From NCBI GenBank assembly GCA_947166355.1, contig CAMVDX010000017.1, positions 1 to 47,834 of the forward strand: a stretch of DNA of 47,834 nt, written 5' to 3'. This DNA comes from an uncultured Treponema sp. (GTDB lineage: Bacteria; Spirochaetota; Spirochaetia; Treponematales; Treponemataceae). Each line of letters begins with the position of its first letter. The stretch's first letter is position 1. Position numbers and translations under genes: made by a program. Shown here piece by piece: positions 7,401 to 17,148 of this stretch. Below the pieces are notes generated by a model. The model was not told the DNA's origin, ran no database searches, and saw nothing but the letters and a program-made list of their open reading frames with translations.

Positions 7401-9134
7401 TTACGTTGTTATCTGATAATGCCATGACCTGTAATTGCCCTGATTGTCACAAATTATGAGTATTACATCGTGCTTTCCGGCATTCCATGAACTCGTATCA
7501 AATACTGCTACATTTCCTGTCATTCCAGTTTGAATAACACCATCCAGCTTCCACATATAGCCCATATAGCCGGCTGGAGCAGTAATTGTATATAGAGTTC
7601 CGCTATGTTCAATTTCTATATCATTATCATCAATATCTGTTTCTTCTTCGGCATCAAGTTCTATTGTACCACTAAGCTCTCCTGTGGTATTTCCACCAGC
7701 AGTAAACTTAGCATAAAGAGTTAACTCCCTCTTTTCATTTGGCATTGACTCATTATTAAATACAGTATTGAAATCAAAAGGTGTAGATGAAATCATCGGT
7801 GAAGTTCCGCCATTCCATATACCTTCATACCAGTCTTCAAAAGTGTAACCCGGTATAACCGGAACCAGAGTTGGTCTTGTACATTTCTGATTCCAGCCTA
7901 CTGTCAGGTAATACTGATCTGGATCATCAGATACATCTAAAATGTATTCACTTGAATTTGGATTAGACGGATCTCTATAACGGAAGAAGACTCTATATTC
8001 AATATTCTTCCAGTATGTATAAAATGTCATACTCTGAGTTATTTCAATATAATTCTTCCATACCCAGCTGTCACCTTCACCTTCGTGATAGCCGCCCCAT
8101 CTGTCATAATCCAGATTATTTATATTTGCAGACTGAGAAGTTGAATAACCTGCAATTTCCTGACCTTCGATTTCCCAGATATAATGCAGATTTGTATACC
8201 AGTTTCCTTCATCACTTAATACACGACCTACAGAAATATGTGCTCCCCGACCATATTTAGCCGAACGATTTCCAAAATTTCCGCTATTATCAATATAAGT
8301 AACTGTAATAACATCACTTGACCATACAGCGTACAAATCCAAATCGGCAGAAAGAGACTGAATCAGATCGCCTGAATAATAAACAACACTGCCGCCCTGA
8401 GTTGTAGCCCAGCCCACAAAACCGTAGCCGCTGCGTTCACCAAAGTGACAGTCTGGAATTGAGTATTGAGTATCTTTTTCCCATTCATTTACATTTTTCT
8501 GATTTGAACCGTCGTTTTTATGCGTTGTAACAATAATTACTTCTGCCCATTTTGCATAAAGGGTTATATCATCTTGAACAGGCATATCAAACATGTATCC
8601 CTGTGTAAATTCTTCATCAAGATACCAGCCCCGGAACTTTAAGTTTCCACGACGCTCTTCCATCTGAGGCATATTGATGCGATTTCCTTCTGGAACTATA
8701 ACCGGATCAAGTTGAATATCGCAGTTTGTTACAAAGGTTACCGTACACTTTTTTCTCCATACGGCATAAAAGGCATTTGATTCAGGACTGACATTTATAG
8801 ATTGAATACAATTCTTTTCATCAAAAGTAATATTGTCAGGAATAACGGTAGAACCTGTAATGATATTTTTATAAAATCTCCAGCCTACATGTATTGCATT
8901 TTCGCGTTCAAAAACGGGAAAATCTGAAGCAGAAATATTTTTTCCAAGCATATAAGTTCTGCTTTCATGTTTTGATTCATCATCAGGATATTCATAAAAA
9001 TTATAGGTTATGCCAAATTCATTTTCCAGGTCGCCGCGAAGGTCACCGCCAAAGTTAAAATTTTCACAGCCGGTAAACAGTAATGAAAGACCTATGCTTA
9101 AAAACAGCACAAATGTAAATAAGTTTTTTTTCAT
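7401..9134 (-). CDS. InlB B-repeat lipoprotein
   Basis: A 577-aa protein with a clear lipobox (LLFTGC, Cys23). Several InlB-type B-repeat units follow: YNFYEYPDDE...GWRFYKN near 40-125, VTFVTNCDIQ...FRGWYLDEEF...YAKW near 130-195, a unit ending GFVGWATTQGG...YAVW near 200-270, and VFFRYRD...FEDWYEG...YAKF near 380-480. An acidic linker (EEETDIDDNDIEIEH) and an Ig-like C-terminal region (YTITAPAGYMGYMWKLDG) complete it. It is probably exported and lipid-anchored, as a surface or periplasmic binding protein. It lies between the giant B-repeat lipoprotein (94 bp downstream) and the coiled-coil envelope protein (57 bp upstream), all on the same strand. No enzymatic motif is visible. Confidence 0.8.
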   Translation of the reverse strand: MKKNLFTFVLFLSIGLSLLFTGCENFNFGGDLRGDLENEFGITYNFYEYPDDESKHESRTYMLGKNISASDFPVFERENAIHVGWRFYKNIITGSTVIPDNITFDEKNCIQSINVSPESNAFYAVWRKKCTVTFVTNCDIQLDPVIVPEGNRINMPQMEERRGNLKFRGWYLDEEFTQGYMFDMPVQDDITLYAKWAEVIIVTTHKNDGSNQKNVNEWEKDTQYSIPDCHFGERSGYGFVGWATTQGGSVVYYSGDLIQSLSADLDLYAVWSSDVITVTYIDNSGNFGNRSAKYGRGAHISVGRVLSDEGNWYTNLHYIWEIEGQEIAGYSTSQSANINNLDYDRWGGYHEGEGDSWVWKNYIEITQSMTFYTYWKNIEYRVFFRYRDPSNPNSSEYILDVSDDPDQYYLTVGWNQKCTRPTLVPVIPGYTFEDWYEGIWNGGTSPMISSTPFDFNTVFNNESMPNEKRELTLYAKFTAGGNTTGELSGTIELDAEEETDIDDNDIEIEHSGTLYTITAPAGYMGYMWKLDGVIQTGMTGNVAVFDTSSWNAGKHDVILIICDNQGNYRSWHYQITT

Positions 9135-9191
9135 TCCCTTTCTCCCATAACTTACCTTTTTCTCATGACTTGCATTTCTGCCATGGCAATC

Positions 9192-10895
9192 TTAAAATCT
9201 TATCCCTAAACCAATATAAGGCGCCAGTAAACCTATATTAGCATTTGTCATAAATACATTATGAAAATCAGCTCCAATCTCAAGAGCAAGTAAATTTGTT
9301 GGATTCATTACAAAAGAAAGGCCGCCACCTGCTTCTATGTAGCCGTAATCTATTACTTTTTTCTCTTTATTATCAGCGTAGTTTCCTAAATAGTCAAGAG
9401 TTTCTCTGAATACCATAAGTCCTGCACCACCTTTGAACTGAATCCAGAACTTTTTCTTTTTACCAGGTGCAACGCGGAATACGAGGTCTCCATGTCCATT
9501 TATTACTGTAAAATTAAGTGTATAATAATTATTTGTAGATTTCATTGTTGTATAAAGCAGACTGGCTTCCATTCCAAAGCGCAGGCTTTTTGTATGAACC
9601 GGGAGAAAATCTATTCTATCTGTAAGAGCCAGATCAAAATTATTCAATGAAACTTCCACAAAATCATTAAATAATCCGCCGTTATAAAGCTGAAGTGCAA
9701 TACCGGCACCAGGGGTTACTGCAAACTTGCGGTCATAATTTTGCCAGGCGGCACGGCGCTCTGCCTTTTCCTGTTCCTTTCGTTCGCGCTCTGATTCTTC
9801 TTCATCTTCCAGAGCAAGACGCTCTGCCTCTTCCTGCTCCCGAAGTTCTGCTTCAAGAGCAAGGCGCTCTTCTTCTGCCCTGCGTTCTTCTTCGCGTTCT
9901 TTTTCTATACGCTCTCTTTCAATGCGCTCTTCAATTTGTTTTTCTACAATTTTAATTGCTTCCTGACGCTTTTCTTCTTCCTTCTGTTTACGCTCGTTTG
10001 CTATGCGGTCGAGTTCTTCCTGAAAGGCTTTTTCCTTTGCTTCGCGTTCTGCCTTTTCTTTTGCAAGACGTTCGGCTTCTTCTTTTGCAGCCTTTTCACG
10101 GGCAATTCGTTCCTCTTCTGCTTTTTTAGCAAGTTCCTTTGCTAACTTTTCTGCTTCTTCGCGTTCCTTTTTTTCTCGGGCAAGTCTTTCCTTTTCTTCT
10201 TTTTCTGCCGCAATGCGCTGTTCCTTTAAAATATCACGAACTTCAAAAACTTCTGATTCATTTGAAAGTCCGCTTGGATTTGTTACAACAAGCTTCCAGT
10301 TTCCCTGCGGAACATCGTTAAAGCGGGCTTTTACAGCATTGTGAGTTTCTGAAGCGGCGAGTCCGGCTCCGGCTCCTGTTGAAACGGCAGCCTCTGCACC
10401 TGTTCCCAGAATCAGACTTCCCTTTATCTTTTTTCTTCCGTTTTCACTTACGAGTTCTACTATAGAATCTTGGGTAATGCCTGCAATATTTACATCAAGC
10501 TCAAGAGTTTTTCCGTCTTCTTCAAGGCCTTCGAGATTTTGTCCGTGAACTATAGCAGGCTGATTTGCAACAAGAATATCAAAAGGAATCCAGTTTGTTG
10601 TAACGGCTTCGCGGCCTAAAAGGTCATAAGCATAAATCTTGTAGCGATAAGACCCCGGAGTAAGAGAAAGCTCTACAAAGCCTTTATCAGTTGAAATTGA
10701 TTCTATAGTTTTACCAGAGGAATCAATGATTTCTATTTTATATTCAAGTACGCTATTATCAATTTTCCATTCAAGACGCTGCTTAAAACGTTCCGAGTTC
10801 TGTGCAAAACAAAGCATTCCTGCCATAAACAGAATTACTGTTACGGTAAGTTTTTTGAGAAGCCTTTTACTGTCGTTCCTGCAACAGAATCTCAT
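9192..10895 (-). CDS. Envelope protein: Ig-like domain, long charged coiled coil, C-terminal beta-barrel-like domain
   Basis: A 567-aa protein with a signal peptide (LKKLTVTVILFMAGMLCFA, cleavage before QNS). Residues 30-220 look like beta-sandwich (YKIEIIDSSG, LTPGSYRYKIYAYD). About 225-395 is an almost pure E/K/R/A heptad helix (repeats of the type KEEAERLAKEKAERE). The last 175 residues are alternating beta-strand sequence ending in LGIRF, a terminal aromatic typical of outer-membrane barrels. A periplasm-spanning rod with an outer-membrane end is the simplest reading. It follows the FecR-domain gene after an 88-bp gap that carries a 19-bp tandem repeat. I do not recognise a named family. 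Confidence 0.7.
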   Translation of the reverse strand: MRFCCRNDSKRLLKKLTVTVILFMAGMLCFAQNSERFKQRLEWKIDNSVLEYKIEIIDSSGKTIESISTDKGFVELSLTPGSYRYKIYAYDLLGREAVTTNWIPFDILVANQPAIVHGQNLEGLEEDGKTLELDVNIAGITQDSIVELVSENGRKKIKGSLILGTGAEAAVSTGAGAGLAASETHNAVKARFNDVPQGNWKLVVTNPSGLSNESEVFEVRDILKEQRIAAEKEEKERLAREKKEREEAEKLAKELAKKAEEERIAREKAAKEEAERLAKEKAEREAKEKAFQEELDRIANERKQKEEEKRQEAIKIVEKQIEERIERERIEKEREEERRAEEERLALEAELREQEEAERLALEDEEESERERKEQEKAERRAAWQNYDRKFAVTPGAGIALQLYNGGLFNDFVEVSLNNFDLALTDRIDFLPVHTKSLRFGMEASLLYTTMKSTNNYYTLNFTVINGHGDLVFRVAPGKKKKFWIQFKGGAGLMVFRETLDYLGNYADNKEKKVIDYGYIEAGGGLSFVMNPTNLLALEIGADFHNVFMTNANIGLLAPYIGLGIRF

Positions 10896-10945
10896 ATATA
10901 CCCTGCTCTACACTTTTCCCTTTTTTCAAGGAACTCTTTTAAGTC

Positions 10946-11002
10946 CTATTCACTGTACATCTTTCTATTCAGTGTACATCTTTTTATTCGCTGTACATCT
11001 TT
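10946..11002. repeat. Three tandem 19-bp repeats over a gene 3' end
   Basis: Units ctattcactgtacatcttt (10946-10964), ctattcagtgtacatcttt (10965-10983) and ttattcgctgtacatcttt (10984-11002) abut exactly. The third unit holds the last codons and stop of the FecR-domain gene, so the other two look like duplications of the gene end into the intergenic gap. Confidence 0.85.
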
Positions 11003-13764
11003 CCCGGATTCACAGTCTCAATCGCAGACGGAATCTTAATATCTATCTTAAAGCTTCTGCTGGCCGCCTCCGACCGCTGCTCTTCAAAACCATCCTTCGC
11101 ATAACTGAATGCGGTAACATTCCAAACAAATTCGCCGACATCAAAAATTGAAAGGTCTTTTATTTTTACCTTAGTTCCCCTAATACCCTTTTCTGAATAA
11201 ATTGCAGAAAGATTTCCGTTTTTATCTTTTTTATAAATTACAAAGTTATATTCAGTAGCGCCGTTTACTGCATTCCACTCAAAGCTTACAGAACGATTCT
11301 TTCTGAGATAATTTGAATTCATTACAAGATTATTCTGAGGAGAAGTAAGAACCGGCCGTGGAAGTGTAATAACTTCTGATATACTAAAGCTTACAACTTT
11401 TGAATTAACCGGTATACCTTCTATAGTGCTTGCAATAATCTGCCAGGTATAACTACCCGGAGTAAGTCGTTCCATAGAAACTGTACGCTTCGAAGTATCG
11501 AAATTTTCTACTATTTTGTAAGTGCCATTTGACTGCCGCTTTTTCAGTACAAACTGATATGAAGCAGGTTTATCTGTTCCGTCTCGCCAGGTAAAGCTTA
11601 CAGGTTTACGGAGTGCAGAAAGACCGTCTGTACTCCAGCCTTCTGAAGGTGAAGAAGCAACAACAGGAGATGGAGTGCGCACTGAAAATTTAACTGTTTT
11701 TACAGGGCCTGTTCTGAGCGGCGAAGTTTCTGATGCCTCTGCAACAGCCTGAACTCTAAGTAAATAAGAATCTTCTTTTAGGGTATATTTAATAGAAGTA
11801 CCTTCGGCATCTGGAGTTTCTGCGGCAATTCTGTTTTCAGAATCATAAACGCGGACATTATAATAGTCTGCACCTTTTACCGGATTCCACTTAAACTGAA
11901 TTGCTTCACCCTGCGGAGTAATGAGTTCTTCATTATCTGAAAGGCCAATAATTACAGGTGTTCCGAGTTCTCTCAAAACTTCAATAAAATGAGGCTCCGT
12001 GAAGTCAGAATATTTTCCGTCGGTACCAACCGTACCAATTCGCCACCACCAGTTTCCTTCGCCCGGATTGAGATTATCTACAATGGTTTTATCAAGAATT
12101 GTTTCGAGTGCAAGAGAATCAAAGCTGCGTGAATCTGAGAATTGTATTACAGATTTAAGACTTGCATTCTGAGTTGCAAGCTTCCACATGAACTGAGTTG
12201 ATTTAATTTTTGAAAGCTCTGTACTGTACTGCTCTGGTGGATAAAGCAGTCTGTTTGGCTCTGCCTTAAACTTGGCCACAGTAAAAGAATGAACCTCCGA
12301 CTGCGGAGTAACATCTTCTGTATCTGTTGAATTACGAATAATTTTCCAGTAATAAGTATCTGCAATTCCACTTTCTGAAACAGGAAGTTCAACAAGAGCT
12401 TTTTTTGCTGCGAATTGTTTTGAATAAACAATATTTGAAAAATCAGGATTTTTTGAAATTAATAAATCATAAGTTGCAGGAATTTCAGATTTCCAGCTGA
12501 AGTTAATTTTTGCAATATCTGAAGCAGCAATAACTGCATCTTGAACTGGAATGCTTAAAACAGGAGGCTTAATATCTTCGGTCTTTATTACTGTAAATGA
12601 AGAAACTGCACTTTCACCTGCAAAACCGATAGAGTTCAACTCAAAATATGGAGTAACCTGCCACCACCAGTCTCCGTTTCCAAGAGTATCTATTGTAAGC
12701 GAAGTTCCCTTAACTTCTGTTGCGACTATAGGAGAAGAAAGATCAGGACTTGAAGATACAACCAGCATATAGCTCTTTGCATATTCATTTTCGCTCCATT
12801 TAAAATTCAAACTCGGATTTCTGTTTCTAAAATGGAAGGTACCATCTTTAGTTGGAGAGATAAGAGTTACAGGCTGAGTTGCCTTTACATCAATTTTTCC
12901 GGTTGTTGCCTGCGCTTCATTTCCCTGCGGGAATACTCTCCAGTAAACAATTCCGTCTGATACATTCAATACAGACTGATTTGCACCGCTTACCGTATAC
13001 TGTTCTGCGATTTCTGAAAAATCTTTTTTAAGGGAAGTTTGAATTACAACCGGAATATTTTTATCTGTACTGTTCCAGCCGATTGTTACAGGCATTTCGC
13101 CGCCTTCTACATTCAAAAGATTCATCTGAGGAGGAATTGTTGTTACAGTTACAGGCTTTTTCTGAATTTCGCCGCCGTCATTCATGCTCGCTGATTCACC
13201 AGCACCCAGGTCTGCTTTTTCGCCTTTTTCAGTTGTTAGTATAGCAGAGCCTGCTTTTACGTCTACACTGCGGCTTCCTTCTTTTGTTGTTTTTGCTGAA
13301 AGACTTGCTCCACTTCCGGCATTTACGACAGAACCGTCATCCATTGTGAGTGAGACTTTTCCTTTTTCAGAAGAATCTACCTGAAGGTTTCCGTTGTCTA
13401 CGGCAATCTTTACTCCACCGTCTTCTGAATAGTAAACCTGAATCATTGTATTTTCGTAGATGTTTACTGTGGAGTTATCGTTAAACGTAATTACCGCTTC
13501 TGCAAGATCAGCGGTACGAACGAGGTCTCCATTATACAACGGTGTAGATTTATCTATGCGCTCCCAAACAACGCGGTCGTTAAATTTACGCTGTGCAATG
13601 CGGTTTTTGAATGTAATTATTGCAATTGCTTCTTTGTCTGTTCGACGTGCCGAAGAGTTTAAGTCTTTCCAGAAGGTCAGTACAAAATACACTGCAACAG
13701 AAAGACAGGCGGCGGTCATAAACAGATCAAGGAGCAGCGACTTGAATTTTGTTCTCTTCCGCAT
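10984..13764 (-). CDS. Membrane-anchored FecR-domain protein with FN3-like repeats
   Basis: A 926-aa protein. An N-terminal membrane anchor (LLLDLFMTAACLSVAVYFVLTF, about 10-32) is followed by a FecR-like domain near 45-200 (LYNGDLVRTADLAEAVITF, STVNIYENTMIQV). About seven beta-sandwich modules follow, with FN3-like hallmarks (LNFKWSENEYAKSYMLVVS, IQFKWNPVKGADYYNVRVY, VSFEWNAVNGATEYNFVIY; each ending WWWQV/YYWKI/YTWQI). The FecR domain senses or transduces envelope signals in other bacteria; here no sigma factor is adjacent. Its first 38 nt overlap the end of the cyclase gene, which implies coupled translation and suggests a shared envelope-sensing role. It is probably extracytoplasmic; the ligand is unknown. 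Confidence 0.75.
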   Translation of the reverse strand: MRKRTKFKSLLLDLFMTAACLSVAVYFVLTFWKDLNSSARRTDKEAIAIITFKNRIAQRKFNDRVVWERIDKSTPLYNGDLVRTADLAEAVITFNDNSTVNIYENTMIQVYYSEDGGVKIAVDNGNLQVDSSEKGKVSLTMDDGSVVNAGSGASLSAKTTKEGSRSVDVKAGSAILTTEKGEKADLGAGESASMNDGGEIQKKPVTVTTIPPQMNLLNVEGGEMPVTIGWNSTDKNIPVVIQTSLKKDFSEIAEQYTVSGANQSVLNVSDGIVYWRVFPQGNEAQATTGKIDVKATQPVTLISPTKDGTFHFRNRNPSLNFKWSENEYAKSYMLVVSSSPDLSSPIVATEVKGTSLTIDTLGNGDWWWQVTPYFELNSIGFAGESAVSSFTVIKTEDIKPPVLSIPVQDAVIAASDIAKINFSWKSEIPATYDLLISKNPDFSNIVYSKQFAAKKALVELPVSESGIADTYYWKIIRNSTDTEDVTPQSEVHSFTVAKFKAEPNRLLYPPEQYSTELSKIKSTQFMWKLATQNASLKSVIQFSDSRSFDSLALETILDKTIVDNLNPGEGNWWWRIGTVGTDGKYSDFTEPHFIEVLRELGTPVIIGLSDNEELITPQGEAIQFKWNPVKGADYYNVRVYDSENRIAAETPDAEGTSIKYTLKEDSYLLRVQAVAEASETSPLRTGPVKTVKFSVRTPSPVVASSPSEGWSTDGLSALRKPVSFTWRDGTDKPASYQFVLKKRQSNGTYKIVENFDTSKRTVSMERLTPGSYTWQIIASTIEGIPVNSKVVSFSISEVITLPRPVLTSPQNNLVMNSNYLRKNRSVSFEWNAVNGATEYNFVIYKKDKNGNLSAIYSEKGIRGTKVKIKDLSIFDVGEFVWNVTAFSYAKDGFEEQRSEAASRSFKIDIKIPSAIETVNPGKMYSE

Positions 13765-15841
13765 CCAAATTCACCTTACCAAAATCTGGTATTGGTATTC
13801 CAAGCAGATTGCGCATTTCATTTAGAGTTTTAGGTCCCATAGGACCTACCGCGCGTGCACAATCAGTATCTACAACAAATTTCGGGTCATACCCAAAGAA
13901 TTTCTGAATATTAAAGCCAGGCATATTTACTACGCCGTAAAAGTGCTGCTTACCTTTTCCCTTTACTTCAAAATCTACAGGAATCTGTTCAACTATAAGC
14001 TCGCACTCCCTGTATTCCGGACGGATTGTAAAATTATTTTCAGGACATTTTATAAAGTCTTTTTTAAGAATATCTAAAGTATCCTGAGTAATCAGAATAT
14101 CTGTTCCGCAGGGCTTATTACTTGCTTCAGTTCGGCTTGCAAAGTTTACAGCATCACCAATCGAAGTATATTCCATTTTTTCAAAGCTACCCATAAAGCC
14201 GACTGTTGCACGACCCGAGTTCAAACCGGCACCAATTCTGATATGAGGCTTATATTTTGCAAGCGGTTCTTTTTCGTGTGCTTTGGTAAAGGCAGCGGCT
14301 TCTTTATTATAAAGCATAAGTGAGTAGCGCATTGCAATACAACAGGTTATTGCGCTAAGGGCATCCTGTCTTACATAAGCATCGTGAGCACGCTTTGCCT
14401 TCTGATATTCCTTTGATTTTGGATCAAGCTTTTCCCAATCAAGGCTTTCCTGACGGAGCACTCCCCAGGCCGCCATAATAGCATCACCTTCAAACTTATC
14501 TACTACTCCGCCGGTACGTGAAATACAGGCAACCATGCGGCTCATGTAGTCATTCAAAAAGCTGATGATTTCTGCAGCAGACTTTTCGCCAAAGCGGTTT
14601 TTAAATCCGTCAGAAATTGCAGTAAAACCTCGGATATCGCTGAAGAAAATTGTAATATCTTTTAGATGCGGTTCAAAATCAATTTCCTTTTTAATGATAG
14701 CCTGAGTTACACCTTTGTTTGTAAGCTTTGTAAAGGTATTTAAGATTTCGCGTTCATGCTTTGTACTTCGCGCAAGGACACCAATTTCATCACGGCGTTT
14801 TACCTTGAGGTCATTAAAAAGCTCTGTATTAAAGTTTCCTATATTGATTTCATTTACGATTGAAGTAAGAAGCTTAAGCGGGCTGCTCAGAGACTTAGAA
14901 AAATAGTAAATAATCAAAACAGCAATAGCGAGAATTGAAATTGTTATATAAAAATTTCGTCTGGTTGTAGTTCTTACGCCTTCAAGAATGATTTCGGTTT
15001 TTACAGTTGTAATTACGGCACAATCTCCCACACTGAGTTTTCTGAAAGCACCGATGTATTCTTCACCCTTTGAACGGTAAGTAATCTGACTGTTGTTTGC
15101 AGGGCTATCCTGCATTGCACGAACAATTGAATTTGTACTTTCGTCCTGAGCAGACATCATAAGCTCTATATCACTATGAATCAGGACAATTCCGTCTTTA
15201 TTTACGAGGAAAGATTGATTTACACTGCTGGTAGAAAAGCTGTCGCTTAAATCTTCTGATGAATAAAGAAAGGCCACTACAGAATTTTTGCCGCCATAAG
15301 TATATGGATAAAAAAATGAAAGCACCGGAACAGAAAAGAACGGAGAAGCATTGCAGACTTCTACATATCCGTTCATTGCCTTTTCCATAGACTCGTCTTC
15401 CTGCATAAAATAATCGAGAGCAGAACTTGTTTCCAGCTCCCGGGAAATAAAATGCATGGTATTTACAAAGATTTGAGATCTATCGGGCAGATAAACAGCA
15501 ATTATTGATTTATTACTGTCAAAAAACAGATTTTCTATGGATTTAAGTTCAGTTTCGTTTCCACCGGCAGCATTAATGAGTTCAATAAACATTCCAACAG
15601 TAGAAACTGCCGTATTGATTCGGTTTTCTGTATCAGAAGAAGCACGACTATTAATAGAAAGATTATTTTCTTCTGCACTTGTACGTACATCTGCGGTTAC
15701 AAAATATGAAACCGCATAGGTAACGCCGCCAAGCGCAACCATAAGGATAATCGAAATAATTGCAATAAGCTTTACACCAATTGGTGTACGAACTCTATCC
15801 TTCCCCTGCTTTCCTGTTTTTTTGTTTGTGTTACTGTTCAT
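13727..15841 (-). CDS. Class III adenylate/guanylate cyclase with extracytoplasmic sensor and HAMP
   Basis: TM1 (about 26-48), an extracytoplasmic sensor region of about 240 residues, TM2 (FYITISILAIAVLIIYYF), HAMP, then a class III cyclase domain. Both metal aspartates are present (FFSDIRGF near residue 400; KFEGDAIM near 450), as are the transition-state Asn/Arg (GDAVNFASR near 565). Lys in KFEGD with Thr in YTSIGD is the pattern of cAMP-forming enzymes. ATG at 15841 is preferred to an upstream TTG at 15853, because that TTG overlaps a TATAAT -10 box at 15853-15858; this gives 704 aa. It lies downstream of miaA and overlaps the FecR-domain gene by 38 nt. cAMP production in response to an envelope signal is inferred. 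Confidence 0.88.
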   Translation of the reverse strand: MNSNTNKKTGKQGKDRVRTPIGVKLIAIISIILMVALGGVTYAVSYFVTADVRTSAEENNLSINSRASSDTENRINTAVSTVGMFIELINAAGGNETELKSIENLFFDSNKSIIAVYLPDRSQIFVNTMHFISRELETSSALDYFMQEDESMEKAMNGYVEVCNASPFFSVPVLSFFYPYTYGGKNSVVAFLYSSEDLSDSFSTSSVNQSFLVNKDGIVLIHSDIELMMSAQDESTNSIVRAMQDSPANNSQITYRSKGEEYIGAFRKLSVGDCAVITTVKTEIILEGVRTTTRRNFYITISILAIAVLIIYYFSKSLSSPLKLLTSIVNEINIGNFNTELFNDLKVKRRDEIGVLARSTKHEREILNTFTKLTNKGVTQAIIKKEIDFEPHLKDITIFFSDIRGFTAISDGFKNRFGEKSAAEIISFLNDYMSRMVACISRTGGVVDKFEGDAIMAAWGVLRQESLDWEKLDPKSKEYQKAKRAHDAYVRQDALSAITCCIAMRYSLMLYNKEAAAFTKAHEKEPLAKYKPHIRIGAGLNSGRATVGFMGSFEKMEYTSIGDAVNFASRTEASNKPCGTDILITQDTLDILKKDFIKCPENNFTIRPEYRECELIVEQIPVDFEVKGKGKQHFYGVVNMPGFNIQKFFGYDPKFVVDTDCARAVGPMGPKTLNEMRNLLGIPIPDFGKVNLDAEENKIQVAAP

Positions 15842-15852
15842 AATATCATTCA

Positions 15853-15881
15853 ATTATATTCTATATTCCAGGGCATTGCAA
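15853..15881 (-). promoter_or_regulatory. Predicted promoter of the cyclase gene inside the miaA 3' end
   Basis: On the minus strand TTGCAA (15881-15876) and TATAAT (15858-15853) are separated by 17 nt. The transcript would start near 15846, about 5 nt before the ATG, with no Shine-Dalgarno. Confidence 0.6.
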
Positions 15882-16898
15882 ATACGCACAAAATTTGGAA
15901 CGAATGAGTTCTGCTATATGCTGAATCTGTTCGTTTTCTGCAGTATACGGTATTCTGATGCTGCCAGGTATATCCCGTATGTAGGTATACTGCTTTTTTG
16001 CATATTTACAGCTATGATGCCTTATTAATTGTCGGCATTTTTCCTCATTTTCTGTACATTCTTCTATATTATAACAATTTGATATAATTGGTTCTCCGTT
16101 TTCATTAAACCACTCGCTGTAACCAATTGCTTTAAGGCCCGGACTATCCGCGCCATAGCCCTGTTCTATCAGAGAAAGAACTTCCTGTTTAAGGCCTGCT
16201 TCAAACATCTCGTTAACCCGTATACCAATTCTTTCATAAAGTATTTCCCGCGGAGGCTCCAGTACCATAAAGAGAAAATCATATTTATCTCGAAGCTTTC
16301 CCCCGCCATCTGCCTTAAAGCTTGACCTTGTTTTTCCAGATAAATAATAAACCTCGAGTGCCCGGCATATTCTGTAAGCATCATTTACATGTATTTTTTC
16401 TGCACTCTGCGGGTCGATTTTTTTTAATTCTTCATAAAGTGCTTCATTTCCTTCTTTTGCAATCCGCTCCTTAAGCTGATTCCGTAGCTTTTCGTCTGAA
16501 ACAGGAGTCGGTGCAAGGCCATATAAAAAATTTCTGATATAAAAGCCGGTTCCACCCACAACTACAGGAAGTTTTCCACGGGCATAGATTTCTTCGCAGG
16601 CTTTATCGGCGGCGTCTACAAAATCTGAAACATTATACTGCTGGTTCGGATTAAGAAGATTTATAAGATGATGCGGAATTTCTTTGCAGAGTTCGCTATC
16701 AGGCTTTGCAGTTCCAATATCCATCTGTTTATATACGGCCTGAGAATCTGCACTTATGATTTCTGCTTTAAAAATAAAATGACTGCCCTTCGGCGAAAAA
16801 AGCTCGCGTGTTAAGGCAGTCTTTCCAGAAGCTGTAGGCGCAAAAATTACGAGTACCGGAATTTTTGCTTTGCTTTGGGTATTAGTCTTTGTGTTCAA
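15861..16898 (-). CDS. miaA: tRNA dimethylallyltransferase MiaA
   Basis: A 345-aa cytoplasmic enzyme that adds a dimethylallyl group to N6 of A37 in tRNAs reading UNN codons. The P-loop is APTASGKT (residues 20-27). The family motifs ISADSQAVYKQMDIGTAKP, VVGGTGFYIRNFLYG and the C-terminal CKYAKKQYTY are all present. The start is TTG with no Shine-Dalgarno, overlapping the end of rpoZ by 17 nt, so translation is probably coupled. The cyclase gene follows closely but seems to have its own promoter inside the miaA 3' end. Confidence 0.95.
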   Translation of the reverse strand: MNTKTNTQSKAKIPVLVIFAPTASGKTALTRELFSPKGSHFIFKAEIISADSQAVYKQMDIGTAKPDSELCKEIPHHLINLLNPNQQYNVSDFVDAADKACEEIYARGKLPVVVGGTGFYIRNFLYGLAPTPVSDEKLRNQLKERIAKEGNEALYEELKKIDPQSAEKIHVNDAYRICRALEVYYLSGKTRSSFKADGGGKLRDKYDFLFMVLEPPREILYERIGIRVNEMFEAGLKQEVLSLIEQGYGADSPGLKAIGYSEWFNENGEPIISNCYNIEECTENEEKCRQLIRHHSCKYAKKQYTYIRDIPGSIRIPYTAENEQIQHIAELIRSKFCAYLQCPGI

Positions 16899-17079
16899 TA
16901 CGGTATGTTACTCTGTTTGTAAAAAGCTGTTTTGCGGCTGCACAAACAACCTTATCCTGATTTGCTTCAATTTCCGGGTCGTTTACCTTTGCCATCTGAA
17001 ACGCACGAAGACTTGCAGCAACTGTAATTTCGTAAATATTTCCATTAAATTCAACTAACTGTTCCAAAGGGAAAACCAT
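16882..17079 (-). CDS. rpoZ: DNA-directed RNA polymerase omega subunit (spirochaete type)
   Basis: A 65-aa protein starting MVFPLEQLVEFNGNIYEITV. It matches the short treponemal omega subunits, with the helix ASLRAFQMA corresponding to the conserved AxxRAxQ region and the acidic/Asn segment before KVVCAAAKQLFT. Omega binds beta-prime and aids RNA polymerase assembly. ATG at 17079 is chosen because GAGGTGG sits about 5 nt upstream; a start at 17115 would add 12 residues across that site. It is first in the rpoZ-miaA pair. Confidence 0.8.
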   Translation of the reverse strand: MVFPLEQLVEFNGNIYEITVAASLRAFQMAKVNDPEIEANQDKVVCAAAKQLFTNRVTYRIEHKD

Positions 17080-17148
17080 ACAAACCACCTCAAATATAAT
17101 AGAATATATTAACAATTTAAGCAGTTCGTGTCAATTAGGAGCTTTACT

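Noticed and set aside
9695..10321. Plus-strand ORFs opposite the coiled-coil gene
   Set aside because: They mirror the biased E/K/R codons of the minus-strand coiled coil (Phe/Leu/Cys-rich) and have no independent coding signals.
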